From NCBI GenBank assembly GCA_014058105.1, contig JACGCM010001242.1, forward strand, positions 186,001-250,000: a stretch of DNA of 64,000 nucleotides. The letters are read 5' to 3'. Both the position numbers and the translations under genes were made by a program. Position 1 is the first letter of the stretch, and each line of letters begins with the position of its first letter. Origin of the DNA: Kingdonia uniflora. Its lineage: Eukaryota > Streptophyta > Magnoliopsida > Ranunculales > Circaeasteraceae. Positions 58,063 through 64,000 of this stretch are shown piece after piece. The notes under the pieces were generated by a model that was not told the DNA's origin, did no database searches, and saw nothing but the letters and a program-made list of their open reading frames with translations.

Positions 58063-59673
58063 ATAGAGAAATTAGATGAACTTTCATAAAACTGTAGCCT
58101 AAACATAAGAGAAAGCCCCCTTCTAGGTTATCAAAGATCAAAGGAGATACACGTACAAAATGGACAAATGAAAGTAAAATACTCTTCCTGGTTCCAAATT
58201 AGAAAAGATATATTAGAAGAAGAACCTGCAAACCAATCCCTTGCAGAAATTAGAAGATTATCGATAAAAATAGATACTCTCCAATGGGCCCTTTTGGACT
58301 AATGGACCCAATAAAGAATGGAAAAAATAAAATTAAGTATTTACAGAGATATTTTACTTATCTCTTACCGCAAATTATGGAACTCATGACAAGCGTCAGA
58401 GAGCTTCAAACATATATAAAAGAAATCATAGAGGAAGTCCAGCAGAATCCTCCAAACAAGATTATTAAAGAGATAAAATATTTATCTCTAAAAGTAGAAA
58501 GCTTAAGTGTAATACAACCAAACAAAATCACTGAGGAAATAAATCTAAGTAATATCTTAGAAACCAAACCAAATCTACGAATAATTATTGAAACAACAGG
58601 AAGATTCTTCTCAAAGAATTTGAAACCACCACCAACAATACTAGATGTCAACACGTATATTAAGGAAAAAATTAGAAGACAGGTTTGAAAACCCTGATGA
58701 AATAAATTTAGACACCATCATCAAGCTCTTATCTATGGACGATAAGGAATTGGGAGAAGAAATCCACATGGCAAATAACAGATACGAAGATGATGAATCT
58801 GTAAAATCAGAAGACGACTTAGAAGCAGATGAAGAAAATATCGGGAAAAAGATAAAAATAAACTTAAAACCCACTAGAGAAGAAGTCCAATGTTCTAATA
58901 CAAATACTATAGAACAAACCTATCCTAACATAAATACTAAAAATGAGAAATAACATAGAAGAAGAAGGTTTGAACTCAGGCCAGAGGAAGATACTGAGTT
59001 TGAAAGAACCATAACTATTTCTATCAGATCTAATAATATTACGGATAGACTACCTAACTTCCACAATAGGAATATCCATCCAGAATATCAACTAAAGCAA
59101 ATAGTTAACATTCCGGGAACATCAATTTTGGATATAGATTGTATCTGAGAAAGAGAAAAATTAATAAAAAGTGGTGTGCATAAATGAGTCTTATCATCCA
59201 AACCACTTCAGAATTAACAATAAACTTACAAACAGTAAAAAGATTAAATTGCCACAAACTCAGTGGAAATGTAAAACATGGTTTGACAAACTTACAAACG
59301 AAGAACACATTGAATTGGGTCAAGGCTATAAAACTGGACTCGAATATTTAAACAAAGTCACGGATGCCATTTACCGAGAAATGGTTGGTGAAGATAAAAA
59401 GCAATATAAAAGCAAAATATCCCAATTAGAAGAAGTCCAAGCTGCATGGCATTTGGATAACCTAACCATTTGCGATATGCGTTATTTTGACACATATACA
59501 TGTTAATACGAAAGATTTTATCATAAACTTAATAAATCAGTTCAGTAATATTATAAAACTTTATTCTATAATAAACTTCCAGGAAACATTGCCCAAGTAT
59601 TCAGAGAAGAATTTAACAAATAAGAGTTTATCCCTGATACTCTTGGGGGAAGAATAAAATTTACAAAATAGTA
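58063..59673 (+). pseudogene. Pararetrovirus coiled-coil and coat-protein region
   Basis: After the movement domain the reading shifts frame several times. Segment 58284-58688 is a coiled-coil-type stretch (MELMTSVRELQTYIKEIIEE). Segment 58645-58953 is acidic (EDDESVKSEDDLEADEEN), and 59171-59506 holds the coat-protein-like block WHLDNLTICDMRYFDTYTC, followed out of frame by YNKLPGN and PDTLGGRIKF. This order fits the capsid part of a caulimovirid polyprotein. The Cys-His knuckle that should come next is missing because of the LTR insertion. Confidence 0.65.
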
Positions 59674-59678
59674 TATTA

Positions 59679-60417
59679 TGTAGGGGCCTAACTTCACAAG
59701 GAGGGGAAGTTAGTTCTTACACCTCGAGGTTTATCTTTTACCTAAAGGATTCAAACATATAATCAATAATATGAATAGACTACTGACAATATACTTGCGT
59801 AGACGCCTAGAATGGGACACTCTACGGCCTCTGATAAGGATTTTTTAGAGTATTGATATAACTATCGAGTAGTCGAAGCTTCGAGTACAGGATGATTTAC
59901 AGGGTGATCGAAGGTAAACTTCAAGGGATTATGGGAGAGATTTTGTAACCTCTCCTTGGTTACCCCTCTCTCCTATTTATAGAACATGGGAAGGACTGAG
60001 TCACCAAGGAAAGTCAAATTATAGGTGTATCCTCCGGGTATCATGAGGGTATCCCAGAGTTGGTGTTGACGCCGTAATTGTCGGGTCTGGCACTGTGTTT
60101 TGACACTGTAGCCATTGTTGGTTTTGTCACTGTAGTTGTTAGGAGCAATAATGGCGACGTTCTTGTCTGGTGAGCTGACTTATCTGACATGTCTGCCTTC
60201 AACTATGTACGACTATGGTTGAAGTATTTCTGATGCCGATGTGGGGTTCGTGTGCTGACGAATCTGCCTTCGTCTTCGTGGCTTATACATAGTCGAAGTT
60301 CGTGTAGTCACGATAGGCTTGTTTACGAATTGATTGGGCTTTGAGGTATTCATATAGGCTTCGATGTGGCCTTCGAATGTTTGACTGGAGCTAGAAGCTT
60401 GCGAGTAGGCTACTACA
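59679..60417 (-). repeat. 3' LTR of Tat #2
   Basis: The LTR reads TGTAGGGGCC...GGCTACTACA with TGTAG/CTACA inverted ends, 739 bases. On the minus strand a TATAAATA box lies at 59974-59981. The polypurine tract CTGAGAGGGGGAAAA (60418-60432, minus strand) abuts the LTR start. Confidence 0.75.
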
Positions 60418-60595
60418 TTTTCCCCCTCTCAGCAAGTATCTCGAATACAGGTGTAGAGGCGTCTGCTGAGAAAAACTGTTAGTTGTTAGAAGTTGAGCGG
60501 TTGACTGATGTATATTGGGTTTCCGAGGAAGGTAGTAAAGGAGGGTAATTATGAAGTTATGGTAATTACGGAGTAATAAATGATGTTAATGAGGA

Positions 60596-60603
60596 TATAA
60601 ATA
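60596..60603 (+). promoter_or_regulatory. TATA box for the Tat #2 antisense ORF
   Basis: TATAAATA on the plus strand lies about 70 bases before the ATG at 60675. A CT-rich leader (CTTCGTCTTCACTCTCTTTC) lies between them. A second, weaker TATA-like box (GTATAAGTAG, near 61561) precedes the duplicated first exon at 61618. Confidence 0.55.
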
Positions 60604-60674
60604 TGGCTTGTGAGGGGGTAACACTATATACTCTTCGTCTTCACTCTCTTTCTCTGTATTTCGTGAAAACAATC

Positions 60675-60990
60675 ATGGATACCACTCCCAACTTGTACTA
60701 TCAGAGAAGAATGGGATTTTCCAGAGACCGTCGAATATGATGAAAAATGGCTAAACTGAAGCTGAAGTTCTTTGGTGACAAGGAGCTCGACTGGAACATG
60801 CCAAACCTGGGGAGCTAATCAACGGGCACTCCTCTGCGTACTTGTGGGGGATGATACAGTAGAGGTTTACAACTACCAAAGAATGTTACCTCTTTCTATC
60901 AGGTTTGGCTGAGCATATTGTGCAGGAAGAGGATCAGTTATTGGAGGATGAACAGGGCTCGTCGGGAAGAGTTGGTCCATCTGAAAATAG
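60675..60990 (+). pseudogene. Tat #2 antisense ORF, first exon, copy 1
   Basis: The reading begins MDTTPNLYYQRRMGFSRDRR, meets a stop and continues in shifted frames as KLKFFGDKELDWNMPNLG, INGHSSAYLWGM and a leucine- and acid-rich end (FLSGLAEHIVQEEDQLLEDE). It is homologous to copy 2 at 61618-61956. The role of this domain is unknown. Confidence 0.5.
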
Positions 60991-61617
60991 GGCGAGTTCT
61001 TCGTAAGGTGGTGATGTTTTTTTTTGTATGGGGGTATTCAAAATTTTTATGTTTTGTTTTTGTTGAAGTTTGTATATTTTTCTCTTCTGCCCTTCTCTCT
61101 TCTTTTGTTTGAATGAAGTAATGATACGAAAAAGGTATTTTAATGGAATAATGTATTTTTTTCATCTGATAAATATGGTAGGCGAATAGACTGTTTGGCT
61201 TTCGAATGAAGGGTAAATGGTAGAAACAGTACTCTGCGAGGGGAAAAGTACTTTGAATTGTCATAGTTATCGAAGGCATTTGTTAATATTCGACCTGGAA
61301 TGAGTAATTTACTTTGAATTCTCGAAACTCGATGTATATATTAACAGGGTTGTGGGAAAAGGCATATATAGGGATCGAGGGTTCGAGACTGGGGATGTAT
61401 CGATTGTAAAACCTTGAAAATTGGTGTTGAGTGCGCATGCTGATAAAACGGCTGAGTCTGAGAAGTTGAAATGGTTGATTGTTGAAATTTCGAGGAAAAC
61501 TTTTAAGACTGTCATAAATACGGGTTCTGATTAAGGAGGGTTTAAATGTACATGCTTTCAGGTATAAGTAGGGTGTCTTGAGGGAACTTTAGACGTCTAT
61601 ACTTTCTCTGAGTAATC

Positions 61618-61956
61618 ATGTCTTCATCTTCATTCTAAACTAGCGAAGACACTCCTAACACCAGGTACCAGAAACGAGTGGCGGCAAGGGACCTTCGTAT
61701 ACGGGAGATGACCCTCGAGCTAAAGTAGAGGTTTTTTGGCGATCGAGGTCTGGATTGGGTTATGCCAGATTTGTCTGAACTGGAGCCAGGGGAACCCATT
61801 AGTGGGATGCCGTATGTGTATTGGTGGAGGGTACTTCAAATGATGGGCCCACTCCCCAGCGATCGGTTTGCCCTCCTGGAGTTGCTAACCGAGGAGGTGG
61901 TGGATAAGGAAGATGCTGAGGTTGGGTTCTTGAAGAAGTTTCCCATCTGTAAATAA
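61618..61956 (+). pseudogene. Tat #2 antisense ORF, first exon, copy 2
   Basis: The reading MSSSSF, stop, TSEDTPNTRYQKRVAARDLR, REMTLELK, stop, RFFGDRGLDWVMPDLSELEP and YVYWWRVLQMMGPLPSDRFA ends with LLELLTEEVVDKEDAEVGFL and a stop. Copy 1 lies about 0.95 kb upstream with the same order of motifs (DTPNxxYQxR, FFGDxxLDWxMPxL). The two therefore arose by tandem duplication of a unit that includes promoter and exon. Confidence 0.5.
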
Positions 61957-63130
61957 GGGCTTCTTCAATGTGGTAAAAGTACTGGTGTAGGATGGTAGGT
62001 AGGAATGTTTGTAGTCTTTTTGTTCGTTGATGTTAATGGTTTTCTTCTATGTTTCGGTGTAAGGGTGTCTGCCCAAATAAAATTGAAAATCTATAAGATA
62101 ACTGTCGAAGTGAATTACTGAATTGTCTGTATGTAAGTAAGACCATTATAATACTCGAAGATAATTTAGGCGCAAAAACAGTTTGCCGAATGTCGAATAT
62201 GAAAGAAATCGAATGACTGGGACATTTGAAATCGAATATTAGGTTATTTGTGGATAAATGTTAGAGACATGATGTAGACGATTATTCACAGATAGGAAGA
62301 AGGGGCTTCGAAGATAGGTGGACTTTGACTGTCAGAAATAACAGTCCAAACAGCTGGCATGTCAAAAACTGTATTGAGCCTGGGGTAGAGTGCCCTGCAG
62401 GCATCATGATGTTTCCTTGGATTGCGGAAAAGGTTAATTTGATATAAGGATTTGATTTGACAGCTTCGAGTGGGGATCAGAAGGTTCGACTTGGTTTATA
62501 TAAAAAATTGTGTGAATGTGAGCATGAGATGCGCACGTGGGGGTAATGGAAGGTAAAGTCAACAAAACACATCTATGCCAAAAAGTAGGGGTAGTGGTGT
62601 AGTGGTAATAATAACGGTTTTGGAAATTAAGGCAGTTTTTTGCTATTTTGAGGAGGTATATATGATGGTAAGAGCATGGTTACTGTTCCCGGTTACCCAC
62701 TTAAGGAAAAAAAAAAGAGTTAGAGGAGGAGAACATACGCCATTGTTCCATAGAGCTTGGTCATTACTGTGGGATCATCAAATTTGCTGCGCCGAAAGAA
62801 GAATACTCTACTCAAATAGGTATGTCATCTCATTTCTGTCTTGCTGCTTCGTCTTCTATTTTTGTATGTGGAGTTCATATTAGGGTAGAGGCTGCTAGGG
62901 TTTATAGTTGTGATGATATGACCAGGGGGGGGGGGGGGGGGGGTGGGGGAACCATGTATTTATGGGTCAAGCCTTTTGGGGTTCTGAGGGTATTTACGGT
63001 GTGACAGGGATTGGAGTCAAACATTCGACTATGATAGTATGGGTTGGAGAGGGTAGGTAAAAATAATTTATTGACACGTAATAGTCAAATATATCGATCT
63101 GATTGCGTGCCTGTTCTTCTGTAGGGTAAG
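61957..63130. other. Non-coding interior of Tat #2
   Basis: No clear coding segment is visible. A run of G with one T (62925-62947) stands out and may be a sequencing or assembly weak spot. Confidence 0.4.
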
Positions 63131-64000
63131 ATGGGTACCCGTCGATCTTCGAGGCTGAGGCTAATAGACGAGGAGATCGAAGAAAATGAACCGAGTGCGT
63201 CTGGTCGTGCTCCCGTGGATGAGAGCAGCAACTTGGAGGAGTTAGAAATATCAACAGATGCCCCATTAACCATGGTGGTACTTGAAGTGGCGGCTTTGAG
63301 TAAGAGCCGTAAAAAGGCTCGAGTGACCGAGGAGAAGGATGGGGAGATGGAGGGAGGAGAGAGAAGAGGACCCGAAGGTAGTGTCAAGCCTTCAGGGGAT
63401 GAAAGGGAAGAGGGGGAGCAAAGTGGTGATAGTGAAAGTTTGACTGATTTGGGGGAAGCCGTGGGGTTGGTCTCAGCTAAAGAGAAGCTTAGATTGGATT
63501 GATTTGCGGTTAAACTGAAGTTATCGAAGGTAGGGGTGGTATTATATGTAATGGGATCTGGGTATACTTTCAAGTCTCGACCTCGAGAGGGTTTTATGGC
63601 ATTCAGGGGCTAGATTCGGCCAAGGATGCAACTGTCCCTTCGAAGGCTGGTGAAGGAGGTGCTGAACTTCTGGGAGGTGTCCCCATGCTAGATGAATGGA
63701 AATTTTTATGAAATGATGAGGGTGGTCGGGGGAATGAATGTTGAACTGAGGCGTGAAGGGAGAGGGTTGATTGAGTGGTATAATATTAGATCATTTTACT
63801 CGAGAAAAGAAAACCAGAAGGTGGGCACATACCATATCTAATGCCACGTAGATAAGCCTTGGTTGTTTGATCTGTGCTCAACGGGTCGAGGGTGGGATAA
63901 AGACTTGGTAGTTGTGCGGGGTACTTTAGAGAATGCCGAAGGGGAGGACCCTTATCAGTTACAATATAGGGTTTATAATCCAGGTAAATTGATGGTTGAT
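63131..64000 (+). pseudogene. Tat #2 antisense ORF, second part
   Basis: A 123-codon frame (63131-63502) is acidic and basic in turn (MGTRRSSRLRLIDEEIEENE, KSRKKARVTEEKDGEMEGGE), like the linker of a nuclear protein. After a stop the reading continues with VKEVLNFWEVSPC, MNGNFYEMMRVVGG, LIEWYNIRSFYSRK and VDKPWLFDLCSTGRGWDKDL to the window edge. This last part parallels Tat #1 at 10.24-10.45 kb (AKSILNAIEACPAQLNGN, PLDVLQYYTVKYYVKIGGTY). The product is unknown, and the copy has stops at about 63503 and 63687. Confidence 0.55.

Larger units (their letters stand above)
56369..59678 (+). mobile_element. Endogenous pararetrovirus (Caulimoviridae-like) fragment
   Basis: The fragment begins with a tRNA-Met primer-binding site (56369-56381). 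After a leader of about 0.7 kb it shows a degenerate reading region with movement protein, a coiled-coil/acidic segment and coat protein in that order. This is the left half of a caulimovirid genome, probably of the florendovirus/petuvirus type with a fused polyprotein. Stops and frameshifts run throughout. The right side, where zinc knuckle, protease and reverse transcriptase would follow, is cut off by the Tat #2 LTR at 59679. It is a dead genomic fossil. Confidence 0.75.
59679..64000 (-). mobile_element. Second Tat-lineage element (Tat #2), 3' part
   Basis: A minus-strand LTR (59679-60417) with adjoining polypurine tract is followed by a plus-strand antisense ORF region that runs to the window edge. 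The layout is the same as in Tat #1 (LTR, PPT, antisense ORF). Gag and pol must lie beyond 64 kb, if they survive. The element is inserted in pararetrovirus sequence, after TATTA (59674-59678). Confidence 0.65.

Noticed and set aside
62925..62947. Poly-G run as a telomere- or G-quadruplex-type element
   Set aside because: A single G tract with one T has no repeat unit. A homopolymer or assembly problem is as likely as a biological element.
63085..63573. 162-codon minus-strand frame rich in Ser/Leu/Pro
   Set aside because: It is the reverse of the acidic/basic plus-strand frame at 63131-63502 and its composition follows from that.

Overview
This is a window of nuclear DNA from a eudicot plant. 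The evidence is spliced genes with GT-AG introns, a plant nucleostemin-like GTPase (NSN1), a CYP96A cytochrome P450 and plant-type transposable elements. The species cannot be read from the sequence. A small gene island (about 35.0-45.8 kb) sits between two blocks of nested mobile DNA.

Layout: 1-1.7 kb is a decayed Helitron Rep/helicase fragment. It is cut by a Ty3/gypsy Tat-lineage retrotransposon (Tat #1, minus strand) whose 3' LTR is 1716-2257 and whose gag end fades out near 33.2 kb. Tat #1 is interrupted by three later insertions: a 4.5-kb solo-LTR-like element (3823-8355, duplication GGGGG), a rearranged gypsy element (11013-15073, duplication ACCAC) and an Athila-like gypsy complex (18216-29045, duplication CCATC/CCATT). 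Joining the Tat #1 sequence across the ACCAC and CCATY duplications restores one open frame each time, so the order of insertion is well supported. Between its pol and 3' LTR, Tat #1 carries a long antisense (plus-strand) open reading region with its own TATA box, at least two introns and a coiled-coil C-terminus.

Gene island: NSN1 (35074-41699, plus, nine exons, 614 codons, circularly permuted GTPase for ribosome biogenesis, telo-box in the leader), an intronless CYP96A-like fatty-acid/alkane hydroxylase (42252-43751, plus) and a three-exon gene for a small secreted glycine-rich protein with a duplicated exon (45741-44187, minus). These look like independent single genes, not an operon or a cluster.

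Right block: a Ty1/copia element (46098-53367, plus) with short LTRs and decayed gag, reverse transcriptase and RNase H; a degenerate repeat around ATGCCAAATCATTCGGC (53.66-54.19 kb); an endogenous caulimovirid-like pararetrovirus fragment (about 56.37-59.68 kb) with tRNA-Met primer site, movement-protein domain and coat-protein region, broken by frameshifts and stops; and, inserted directly into that fragment, the 3' LTR and antisense-ORF region of a second, different Tat element (Tat #2, 59679 to the window edge).

The most unusual items are: (a) the Athila complex, where both outer borders are LTR U3 ends because an extra inverted LTR plus nine bases of primer-binding site is joined head-to-head to the 3' LTR; (b) the second gypsy element with an inverted copy of its own RNase H/PPT region; (c) the antisense ORF of the two Tat elements, with separate promoter-like sequences, introns and, in Tat #2, a tandemly duplicated first exon; and (d) clusters of TTCGAA-centred palindromes in two unrelated LTRs.
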